A DNA stretch of 64,000 bases from Kryptolebias marmoratus (lineage: Eukaryota; Chordata; Actinopteri; Cyprinodontiformes; Rivulidae). The stretch lies in contig NC_051439.1 of NCBI RefSeq assembly GCF_001649575.2, positions 15,993,705 through 16,057,704 of the forward strand, given 5' to 3'. The notes below the pieces were generated by a model, which saw only the letters and a program-made list of their open reading frames with translations, did not search any database and was not told where the DNA came from. The number at the start of each line of letters is the position of its first letter. Position 1 is the stretch's first letter. The position numbers were made by a program, and so were the translations under genes. This document shows, piece after piece, positions 22,975-34,759 of this stretch.

Positions 22975-25900
22975 TAATATTTTTTGTTAAGAAAAAAAGC
23001 ACCATGAGAGAAGAGTCAGAAATCGGTCATATTACTTCTTAAACACGTCGTTTTTGTCTTAAGGCAGCAAGTGTAAAACTGCCTCACTGGAGTAAAGCGT
23101 AAGCTATAATTACAAGCTCATAAAATGGCTTCTCAGAGTTAATTTTAAAAAGAAGAGATCATCTGGTCACCAGCAGCTGGTAGAACAAATTGTTAGAAAT
23201 ATTTACTGCACCTGTCAGCTACTTTATTCCATTTTTCACAGTAAAGACTTTCTTTCTGAGGTTCTGAAGAGCTGGGGAAGGACTTTTAATCATAAAACTC
23301 CACAGTCGTGGTTCTGAATGTGGGATGAATTTGGGTCCCATGCCGTTCCCTTCAACCTCCAAATATGGAGATTTTCCCCTGTTCATGCTGAACAGTCATG
23401 CAATTTTTATGTCTATGGAGCTAAATAAAAAATAACAGGGAAGCAAATCTGTGGATTTTGATAGTTTCGAAAGTTTAAACTCTGTTTTGTGACATTAGTT
23501 TAAAAGAGTCTAGAATATGAGATTAATGGGAGTTAAGCTTGTTGTAAAGTGTTGTGTTTTTGCTTTATGACACATTACACCTCCTTCAATCGACTTCTTT
23601 CTAGTAAATATGAAAAGTAACGAGCCTCTTTGAGTCAGAAAGTGTGCTGACCATAATTTCAGCTGTGGAAGATTACTCCAAGCTGTGACCAGAAGCTGTC
23701 TACAGTCTGTCTCTTGTGTAGCTTGCTAAGCATGTTCTTCTCTCTAAGAGCAGGACATCAGTGAACTCATTGACATGTTTGTTTAAAACCAGATAAACGG
23801 ATTTTTCTGGAAGATTTTTAAAAGTTTAACCTGCAGATGACGTGTGTACAGGTGGAGGAGGGACTGGAGCTGAATGCTTTTTTGCAGTAAACATTGCAAA
23901 TATTCAAACTCTCTAATAGTTTGATGTGTGTAAAACAATGAAGTTGGTTAAAATACGAGGGATTCTATCTGTTTGTTGGCACTGATATCCAGAGTAGAGC
24001 ACAGACATGAGTAATACATCACTTTACAGAGCTTTTCTTTGTTTTATTCTGTGTTTCTTAAATCTTTAAAGAGGTCATGGGTCAAAGGGGACTGCCTGGG
24101 GATAGATGCAGCCTGCTGATTAGGCCAAGTGAGAGGGAGAGACATCACGGACCCCTCATGGGAAAGGGAGAACACCAGAAAGTGGTAATGGGATCCAGAG
24201 TGGTGAGGGGTGATGTCATGAGGAAAGACAGGCGGGCAGCCAGACCAGTCAGCGTGAGGATAGATAGATGGAGAGAAAAATCTGTGGATAGATTGCAGAT
24301 TTAATACAATGAACAGTTGGTCATGTACCAACAATCATATGTATCTTTTCTGTCTGGTTCTTTCAAGTAAACATGTTGGATGAGATTTGTTGCTGAGTAA
24401 ACACTTAGATGTGCAGATATTGTTGTGATCAATGATGTCTGTGATTTATAAAGTCCTGGAGAGGACAAAACAATGCCTATGAAATGTAGCTGTGCAAAGT
24501 AACCATTTATTATAATAATGTCAACAGAAGTGGGAAATTTAGATCAAAGGAAAGCATGAAGGGTCTTCATTAGGGGGAGGCTGGAAAAGAGGGAGGGGGG
24601 TGCAATTATTTAGCCAGCAGGTGTCAGTGTTCATCTGCTGCACCTACTCCCTTATGGACTGTGGTAAAAGCAGAAAGAAAAAAAAGTTGAGACAGTTGGG
24701 CTCAGATAGCATCAAACGTCCTGATAGAATAGATCGCACAAATTGTGGTTTGAAAAATCTGACAAGTCTGCAAAATACATTCCTTCAAACCAGCAGATTT
24801 GTTGCTGACGTGCGACCTGTCAAAACACACCCTAAACTTATCCAGACTTCCCCGCAGGCTGTTTGTGCTCTGTGATGTCAATATGTGAAATGGAACTCAT
24901 CGTTCTGCTTGTTGGGCTCTAAAATGCAAATTAGGAACGTCAGTGTAGCATTTCCAAAAAGCCTCTAGGTAGCAGAAAGATCATTGCTCTCTGTTGGAAT
25001 CCTAAACTATTTTAAACTCAGACCTTGGTGGACCCAAATGTGTGATTACAGAGACTATGACCCTTGTTTAAAAGAGCAGGTGCACATAAATCTAACGTGA
25101 ACATATCTTTGGAGATGAAAATTGTCCATTTCTCGGACAGAGCTGCAGGGTTTCTTTAGACTTGCTGTCCCATTAGAAAAAACCTTTAAACTTTGTGTAT
25201 GTTTTGTCATAAATTAGAAGAAAATTTCAAGAATGCCACACATGGAGACGAGTCCAGTTGTTCCCAGATTCTGCAGATCTATTTCTCTTAATACCTGATT
25301 ATTAGGGGATATATTGGGACAATGACACTGGTTATTAGTGATTCAGTCATTTTGTTCATTTAAATTTAGCTTTTACCACAAACATAAATAAATAAAGGCC
25401 TGACCCAACTGTTGCATATCCCACCACTTTAAAATGTCTTTATTAAAATTGTAGACATGCAGCTACATTCTTGTCAGGTGACATGTGCAATGTAAGTATC
25501 CCACTCCTCCTCCAAGCTCTTTTAATTGGTTTCCACTCTTGTAGCATGCACTTACTCTGTCTGCAAGCTGGGTCAGGATGGTTATCGAAAACACAGATCA
25601 GTGAAACACCAGGGAACGCCCCTTTAATCACTAACTGCTGAGACAAAGTTCACACAAGCGCTCACAGATTTTTTATTTTCACTTCTTATGAAACCATTAG
25701 ATCCTAAATGATGATTGTGGTTTAATTTGGAAAGACCGTCCATCTGAAGCAGACTCGCTTCCAGATGTGATCACCTCGCGTTCAGATAAATCATTTTCAT
25801 CATTACTAAAAACGAAGAGCATTCCAGACTGTGTTTACTCTATGTGAAAACCCTCCAGTCACATGCAGTTTTTGATCATGTCCCTCCATTGTTTTTTTTT

Positions 25901-26780
25901 TTTATTAAAACCTTTCCAGTTGCTTCTGTGTTTATTTTAATGAAACATTTTCCCAATTTTCTAGTTTCTCTCTAAAGTCCCGAGTAGATGCAGCCTTGTG
26001 TGAATGTGGGCGGACACTTGAATGTCATCTTCTCCCTTTATACTCCAGAACCACAGGCCACATGAAGCCCCGTGTCCCTGAACACATCTGGGGCATCTGG
26101 AAGCTGCGAGACGCACTCAACTGGTCTCAGCTGCTTGTACACACACAACCACAGGCTTCTTTCTGTATTTACTGCATGGTTGCTCCCATAGATGCTTCGA
26201 GAAATAAAAATCTTTAAGGAGTAAGTGGAATTCATTCCTTCATATATTTAAAATACCTGCAGGTTTATTGCACCTAAAGCTTTAGCGTGCCTCCCAGAAT
26301 AGTTTAATAATCGTAAAGATGTCCTATGGCTCCCTAATTGGCCACAAGCCAGAGGGTCAACAAGCATGCCAGCAGGTTTAAAGTTGTCTGAACATGACTA
26401 AAAACTGAGCTCCAGCAGTGAAATCATCTGGTTGAGCTGGAACACTGTTGTAGTGTTCCCAGATGTTTTCACCACTCTCTGGGTGGTAAACAAGATGAAA
26501 ACGTCTAATCAGCTCTGCTAAACAAGTAAAAAGAGCATAAAGGCTGTAAGAATGTAATTAAATGATTGAATGTTTAATGTTATAATCTTTTCCAGCAGTT
26601 TAGTTTTTGTTCTTTTCTCCTGTGAGTTAAAGAAAAGTTTCAATTTGTAGTGAGTCATCCTCTGAATTAAACATTTTTATGCTCCATCAATTAAGAGAGT
26701 CTCATTGCTTAATTACCATGAGCTAATATTAAGCCAAAATACATTGTTAGTGTTCACTTAAGATGCAAGAAACCCAACAC
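22975..26780. other. Intergenic stretch, no gene recognised
   Basis: AT-rich with no recognisable gene. A purine-rich block at 24070-24300 gives overlapping open frames on both strands, which is what biased composition produces. A T run of 13 lies at about 25891-25903. Confidence 0.4.
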
Positions 26781-26799
26781 CAGAGGGATGGTTTTCCAT

Positions 26800-27470
26800 T
26801 TCATGCCCACTGTTTATCAAACTCTATAATGACGGCCATAAAGAAACCCCTCCTCTGCATGTCTTCATTCCTGGATTCTATATGAGACATCAGTCCATGC
26901 AAGCAACCAAACCAAATGGGATCTGCGGCCATCCAGCTCTCAGTTGTGGCAGTGCAGGGGGTTTCAAGAGAGCCCACATCCATGGAGCAAAGACGAACCC
27001 TGAAATTTGCACCGTTCATGCCTCACTCTTTCTGTCTGCCCAGCAATTTTGTTAACAGTTACAGATGCTGGCATGGCAGTGGATCAGATTTCATGTGGCT
27101 TGCAGTCACCCAGGTGCAAAAATAACATTCCTGATGTGATGATCGTTTATCTTTCAGAGAGAAGTAGTTCCTCCTGACCCGTCCTGGATCTGTTTTTGCA
27201 TGCTCATTCATCAGAATTGAGGTTTGGATCAAGCACATGTAAGTTAATCCTCTGAATCGACATGGGACGATGTTACATCGGAGTGAGGACATTCAGGCCG
27301 TACATGAGGCTTGGCTTGTCGAAAGACATTTTCCATTCCTTTTGGACACGGAGGGGCCAGCTGCTCCGCTGCCTGCTTTGTGTAGGCACAACCCACCACA
27401 TAAAAGATGCTCTGGTTTTTACAGAAAGGTGGGTAGCAGTCGCAATCAAAACATTTGATCTCATTTCATT
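26800..27470. other. GC-richer island of unknown nature
   Basis: Less AT-rich than its surroundings, with several short open frames on both strands (minus 26801-27019 and 27273-27464; plus 27270-27458) but no family motif and no consistent splice structure. A diverged transposon, a conserved non-coding element or an unrecognised exon are all possible. Confidence 0.3.
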
Positions 27471-27474
27471 GTAT

Positions 27475-30400
27475 ATAACCTCAAAAGTCTAAATTTGGAA
27501 ACTTGTTTCACTCAAAGTGGTTAACAAAACAACTGGTGCTGTCCACACTTCACCTGTTGTTATCTAATTTAGTGGCTTTCTATGACAGTTTCTGCGAAAG
27601 AAAAAAAAAAAAAAAACTTTTTTTGTTTGATCACATCCACATTGAACTTTTAAAGGAGCATTTTAAAGATTTTATTTTGAAAGTAATGCCAACCCACAGT
27701 GTTGGCACCATCTCATTTTGTGTAGCTTCACTAAAGTATCATTGCTCTATTATGCTTTTTTTTGTTTTGTTGTAACAATTTATAATAAAGGCATCCTTAT
27801 AAATGACAAAATAACAGTTATGAATGCAGTTAATGGCACTCAATAAGTCACTAATAAGCAGTCACAGCGAATTTGATCAAATATGCCTTTGTCAGTTAAA
27901 AAGATGTACATTTTTCTTGACATTTTCTTGGATGCAAACCCTTCGCCCCATACGTTCAGAGATGTAAAACTCATTTCCTGTCACAACATAACAAATCTTG
28001 TTGCATAAAGTAAAACAATGGAGGTAATGTTGTGGCTGCAGGGGTAGAAACCCAAACACATTACGCACAGATTATTAGAAAATGTTGCCACAAGTATTTA
28101 TGTCCATCAACGAGATGATTTATGACTTGTTAAATGAAATAATTGATGCTCCAGTGGTTATTCTCTGTGTAAATCATTTTGGCATTTGACTTGTGCCTTT
28201 TTAATCAGATTAATTTATTGTGTGGTGAGGGTATAGCTGTCTCAGCAGGTCTTTTTTATGGATAAAATGCTTGTTCTGACTGAAAGTGTTGTGGTTTTAA
28301 GGAATATAATTATGGAATAAGCCAGAGGGAGGGGTTTCTTTACATACAGCTGATTACAATGACATGATATTGTTTACTTCAAATTAAAAATGCTGATAGC
28401 TCAATTGTTATACGTGCAAAACTAATGAGTTATTTTTTTATTGGTTGCATCTGGAGGTAAAAATGAGAAGAAAAAATAAAAGTGAAAAGAGTGACTTATA
28501 ATACTAAAGTCACATTATAATCAAAAGGTAACGTTTGATTTCTGAAATCCTAAACTGAGGTACGAAATGTTTAAAGCTGCTGCATCAGAACCAAAGTGGC
28601 AGTTCATCCTCTTCCTCTACTCAGACGTGGCAAATGAAGCAGGAAAAGGTCTGAGACTAGTCCGTATAAATCTTTTGATAAGTACTTGTAATAATGCCAC
28701 AAGATTCTTAAAATCTCAGAATTTTAAAAACACAATGTTTGAGTTCAATTTTAAATACGTTCTTTGACCTCAGATAGTTGGCGTCTTCGAAATCTAGTTT
28801 TCTTTTAAATTGGGGCCAAGAAAGCAAAAAGTTATTTCCTCTGCATACTTAGAAGACAAAATAACTCCCGGTGATGAGAGGAATTTTGTGGACCAGATGT
28901 GAAGCGTTTACTGAGTGATAATACCACTGAGATGGCAGCAAAAAAGTCATATCTTTTTAGCAAGATGATAAAATTGTCAGTTCAAATATCTTTGCTGCTA
29001 TTTCCTCCATTTCTCCTGCTGGTTTTCAGAACAGAGCAAAAGTGTCACAACCTGAAGAAAGTACTAGTATTAGAAAGTATTAGTCTCATGACTAGGTTTT
29101 CTTGTTTTGGGTAAAGATTTAGTTTCTTAAACTTCTATTTGACTTGGTTTAGGTTTTGGTAAAGCTTCTCCTCCAGCTTTAAATCCTGGTTCATTTAGTA
29201 AAACCGGCTCTCAATCTCTGAGTCCAGCACCTGTTTTTCATGTCTAGTTTCTTCCCTCAGTATTTATCCACTCCTCAGGACGCTCACTGCCACATTTATC
29301 AGCTTTCCCTTCCATTAACGTATTTTTGTGCCCTACTTCTGTCAGGTTTCTGCAGCACTCTGTTGCTGCTAAGTAGACATGAATAGTTTTAACGTGCTTT
29401 TAATTTGGGGTATCAAAACAGTTTCATCTCTACTGCAGACGTTTTTCCAACAGCTTTAATTCCACTGCATGTTTGTCAGTTTGAGGTATATGATATAAAA
29501 AATAATTCCTCTGTGACATGAATTATCAATAATCCATCATGTTTTTGTTTTTTTTAAATCAGCGAAAGGAAACATTTTCGAAACATTTTAATTAAAGTCG
29601 GTTGAAGCAGAAAAGCTGACTATATGAACATTTCTTGAAAGAACAAGTTTAAGTTTCACAGGATCACTGTAGTAGGCCCTTTATAAGTACTTAGCAATGT
29701 CTGGTTTGTATGGAGAACATATCACGCTGTAACATTATATTGTTTCACGTCTCGTTAGTAAAAAGTAAAGACTGGTATCTGAAGAATGCTGAGAAAAATC
29801 ACCAAAGCTGAAAAAGTTGCTGCATACCACCAGCAAATTCTTGTTTTAGGAAGTAAACAAAACACTTTTTTGAAGTGGAGTTGAAAATTATAGGATGGTT
29901 TTAATTCCGGTCTTATTTCAAAGCTCTAGTTGATGTTTATTTAACTGCTTTTTGTCAAATTTGCTGCACAACAATTACACCTTTCAGTAAAAGGGGATGG
30001 GAAGATCTGAAACCAAATGTCTCCATGAGAAAGATTGTATTTTAGATTTTAAAGTCAAACCTTTTTGTGAACAAATTACTTCTTTGGGAGCAGTTTACAA
30101 TCCTTTTTTATTTAGGCTTTTAGTTGCTGCTTCTCAGATACACTTCATTCCATCTCTCCTAAACCTCAGCTCTGGTTTGCACAACTTTAAATATTCAAAT
30201 TTTGATTGACAATTATTGCAAAGCTGTGTAATTATTGACCAATGTGTAGTAGCAAAGCTGGCCCTCACAATGATGCTCCCTCCACCATGTTTCAGGAATG
30301 AGATGATTGTGTTTGTTTCCTGCAAACAAGCAAAAACCTTTAGAAGCAAAACATTTTCTGCCTTCAGAATATTGTTCAGTAACTAACATAAAGACATAGT

Positions 30401-33400
30401 GGTGTTTTGTGTTCCCGGTGGACATGTCAAGAACCAGTGAAGACATTTGGACTGCATCGTTTTGGACTTTATAGGACTGCATATTAGTAAGATCTTTACT
30501 CAGTGCTCTTTTATAAAAATAACCCAAAATCTCCTGTATTTAAAAGCAGCTTGTCTTAGTGTGGACAAATCAACATTAAAATCTAAAGAGATGCTTTTGA
30601 ACCTTTTGGTAGAGGAAGTCTTGCCAAAGTTATTTTCTTCTCTTCGTCCTTCTTGGAGGATTTTGAAAGCTAAAAATCTGTTTCAGGAAACTCGCAGACA
30701 AGATGCAGGGTATGTCAACAGTCTGAAGTGACCTGACTACAAATGCAATCCCAGCCTTGTTGTTTCAGCTGCACGTGTCCTCTGACGAGCCAGAACAAGC
30801 CACACACAAAGACACTTTAAAGCACAACATGAAAATCAATTAATTAGCATTCAAAACAAAATTGGAAATAGCTGCAGTTTGCTCAGTCTTTTCCTTCTTT
30901 TCACCTTGACATCTGCGGCTGCTTCTAATCGTAGTTGGCTTTTAATTAAATTCTTAAGAAAACACCTTGGTTCTTTAATTTAACACTTTGCAATGCAGTG
31001 TGTAAACTGTGTCTAATTAGTTGAATTTATCTACTGTGAAAATGCTCCAAATTTCACTTTTACTACTTCTGTAATGATATAGTGCAGGATGTATTTTTCA
31101 CTTTTCAGATGTGACTAGTTAAAACCATCTGGTCTTCAGTCCACATCAGCTTGTCCAATTAGTAAATAACACACACAGGAAATGCAGGTACACAGTATTT
31201 GACATCATTCTCTTTGTTTTCAAGCTAAAATAACAGGCGAGGATGTCTGTGCAACACGGGAACAGATGCAGAACAATCCGTTTAACAAGACACGGCATGA
31301 CGCTCTTTATATTGAAGTTTTTTGGCTTTTGAAATATGAGATTTGCTTAGTAATCTAACCCCTGAGATGTTTGCCAAACTCACCATTCAGATTGTTGGCT
31401 TTGCAACCGACTCACGCTGTGTAAGCAATGCACTACTTGTGAACTTTGACTGCAGTTTAATCCGATGCCAGGAGCCTTTATATTTTAGAAACCTTTAAAA
31501 ATACTCCAGATGTTCTCCACATGTAAATCTTGCATAAATGAATCAGTGATCCTTTATGATTCTCACATTGATCTAGATCAAATTTATTCTCTGCATTTGG
31601 CTGTTTTTGTCCTTTTAAATCTATCTAAGACTCTTGGAATTTATAATATAAAAGCTTTGAAACCAGTGAAAGCTAATTAGACTTTAAAGTTGTATTTAAA
31701 TAGAAAGTATTTAAGAGAGAGGCCTCATATAATGATGGAAAAAGAAAAATTATAACAATCACTGGTTAACAATAGATCCAGTGTGAAAACCCAGAGTTGA
31801 AACCCATGAGAATTATGCATAAAAGCACAACTAGAGGCAATTAAAACAACCAACCAGACGAAAGAAACTAAAACCTAAAACTTCTGCCTGAAAAAAATCT
31901 ATTCTGATTTTTCTTTCACTCAATAAGTCATTAATACCCAGTTACAGGGCATTAGATAAAAAGGACATTACTGACTTGTTTCTTGCCAAATGAGTGACAT
32001 TTCCTTTTAAAGCTTGTGGATAAGCCAATAATCATCCCACAACCAAGCAAGAAAAAAGCTAAACTACAAGTAACAAGCACAGCCATGAGTTTTCATGCCA
32101 CATCTGCCACAATGGCTGCAGAACAAAGTTTTATGGAGTAATTAATCGCTGCAGAATGCCCCTAAATGGAAGCATGTGCTGTGTGCTGGGTGGTGACTCT
32201 AAAAAGATATATATAAAAAACATTATTTTAAATATAAGGTATTATTTTATTGTGAATCAAAGACTTACACTGATAAAGATATTCTGCAAGAACAGTTTGT
32301 CGGACCAGAGCCTGAATTTGTAAGTTTCTGTGAGCCGTAGACCTACATTATTGTCTTGAGAACATAAACGCACAGATCAGCCACATTTTTATTCGACTGA
32401 ATGCACCCACTTCAGATCATTTTATCAGTACCAAAAACAACCTCAAGCTGCTGTAATTTTTCACTTGAGCACCAATTGTGTATAAATCTCCTCTCAAAAA
32501 TATCCCAAACAAATAAACTGTTTATTTCTGCTCATTTTCTTTTTAAACTACAGCGTTTTACTTGAAAGGTTTGATATGAAAGTTTATTTGCGTGGTTGGC
32601 TTCAAGTTTGCCTTCAGTAGAAACAAATTAGAGCCAAACACAGGTTGGAAAAGTCAGAACTGAGGGATGAATGACTAATTGGTTGTTTTCCTCCAAGAGA
32701 AAAACAAAAAATTACCACCAGCGTTACCTTTTCAGAGTAAAATTTACAGTTCATTTGGTTTGCCAATATCCTACTCCAGCTGTTGTAAAAATGTTATTTC
32801 TAATTCTTTCTGACAGCTAAGAAAACATATCAGACCAAGTGAGGTCTTTATTTTTCCTGAAATCTGGCGTCTGTAGATGTGTGATGTGTTTTTAAGTGCG
32901 GGAAACGCGTCGACTAGGCTTTTTACACTATCTTAAATAAAGACGAATGTTGCCTGGAGAGAAGAAATGGTGCCTAATGTGCTGCTGAAAGCTTCAGGCA
33001 GCCAAAAACTCAGAGCCTATCTTCATGTCATTGAGTAACAAATAAAGTTATTCCAGATCAGACTGAGTTTCAGGGCGTTTTATGACAAAATATCAATGTC
33101 ATGAAAGTTTGTTCTGAACAAATGATTATAGGAATATCAGCTGAATGGTAATGAACTAGTCATTAAAGGGCAAATTAAAATGATTCCTCACAAACAGTTC
33201 AGACCCATGTGAGATTTTAAAATAAAACTTTGCGCTGAGATCAACCTGGAGGATAGATTATGAGAAATAGTTTGACCAATTTATTGCAGAAGCAGCAGCT
33301 TCAATAACAGCTGCTTTCACACTTTGTCTGAATGAATTAACACAAAACGAAAGACTTGACTGCGCTGACAACATAAATGGATCAAAATATGACATGCTTT

Positions 33401-34420
33401 TTGCTCTTAGGCCATTTCCAGGATTCATTTTGGGGATTATAAATGAAAGTTGACTGCACAAGTGGATCAATGACCTTGATGGAAAAAAATATCATCTAAT
33501 GCCTGCAAATACTGACTTGTTGTACTAAAGCAAAACACGCCTGTGAAATCAAGAAATCTGCACACTTTAATATGATTTTTTCTAAATCAAATCAAATGAA
33601 ACAAAAATTTTAAAAAAGTGTGCCACAAGAAGACTTTATACTTCTCTCACGTTACACAATGTGTACGTCTAATCTGAAGAATTTCAGTTTTGCAACAAAT
33701 GTGCTGGATGAAACGTGGGTTTAATTATTGCATTCTTACAATTTTTCTAAGTGATAAAAGTTAATTTCTTTCATGTTTCATTTCAGAGATCTGCAGCAGA
33801 GGAATACTTTGGAGACAGAGGAATTGCAAGAATTCCTGCACTGACAGACTTCCTTGTTCTCTGAGTAAAGAGGCTGTTTGGAAATCAGTGTACGCAGCTT
33901 TGAAACTGAAGAAATGCCAGTTTTACATGCAGCTCTTGTTTTCTGCTGAGTAAAAGTGAGCTATTTTGTGTTTATGATAAAGATTGTGAAGTTCTATTGT
34001 TTTATCTTTTGTGGAAGCCCAAATGGCAGTCTTTTTATTTGCATTTTAGACATCAAGTTATGGGCGACAAATACTTTTCTTACAGCTCAGCCAGGACGAA
34101 AGCAGTTCTTATTCAGAAGTCCTGAAGCTCAGAGAGCAAAACTTGGCAATGAATCCTAGTAGCCAGACTAAAAAGTCAGAAATCATCTCTTATTCTGACC
34201 TATATCAAATCAGTTGTTAAAAGTGGATTTTATCTCTTGAAAAACCATTTCTCTCCCAAGTAAACAGACACTGGCCCATGCTTTTATTACATGCAGATTG
34301 AATTACTGTAATTCTACTGTAGCCTGTAAAATATGAACCAATTTTAAAATATATCAGTAGCAGACAAAATAACACAACACATTTTAATTCTTGACCCAAT
34401 ACTAATAATGTCTGGAAAAA
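27475..34420. other. Intergenic stretch, no gene recognised
   Basis: Strongly AT-rich. A poly-A tract lies at 27600-27616. ACTCAATAAGTCACTAATA at 27839-27857 and ACTCAATAAGTCATTAATA at 31918-31936 are near-identical and followed by similar sequence, so they may be two ends or copies of an old repeat. An exon-like segment is at 33787-33864. No gene could be assembled. Confidence 0.4.
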
Positions 34421-34424
34421 TTTA

Positions 34425-34758
34425 ATAGCACTGTTGCCTTGAAGCAAGAAAGTCACAGGTTTAAGTCCAGGCTGGAGCCTTTCCAAGTGTAGTTTAAATG
34501 TTCTCACCAGGTTTTTACCAAATAGGCTGTTGTGAATTCCTCTCTCAGTCTAAAAACATGCATGCTAGGTTAACTGGCAATGCTAAATTGGTTCTCGGTG
34601 TGACGGTTCTCTGACTCGTTTGCCTCAATGTGACCCTGTGGTGAACTGGTGACCTCTCCAGGCTGTAACCCGCCTCTCACCCAATGACTGCTGGAGATAA
34701 TTACCAGCTCCAGTGATCCTTAACAGCATCCACTGGGTAAAGAAAATGAACGGATGGA
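34425..34758 (+). repeat. tRNA-derived SINE-like repeat, diverged
   Basis: Matches, from memory, a very common fish repeat: TAGCACTGTTGCCTTGAAGC, a B-box-like GGTTTAAGTCC, CTAAAAACATGCATGCTAGG, GGTGAACTGGTGACCTCTCC, CCGCCTCTCACCCAATGACT and GGATGG at the end. The B box near the start supports a tRNA-derived SINE. A second diverged copy is at 41729-41892. Confidence 0.75.
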
Positions 34759-34759
34759 G

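Noticed and set aside
24044..24334. Open frames on both strands over a purine-rich block
   Set aside because: Compositional bias explains both. No motif or conservation evidence.
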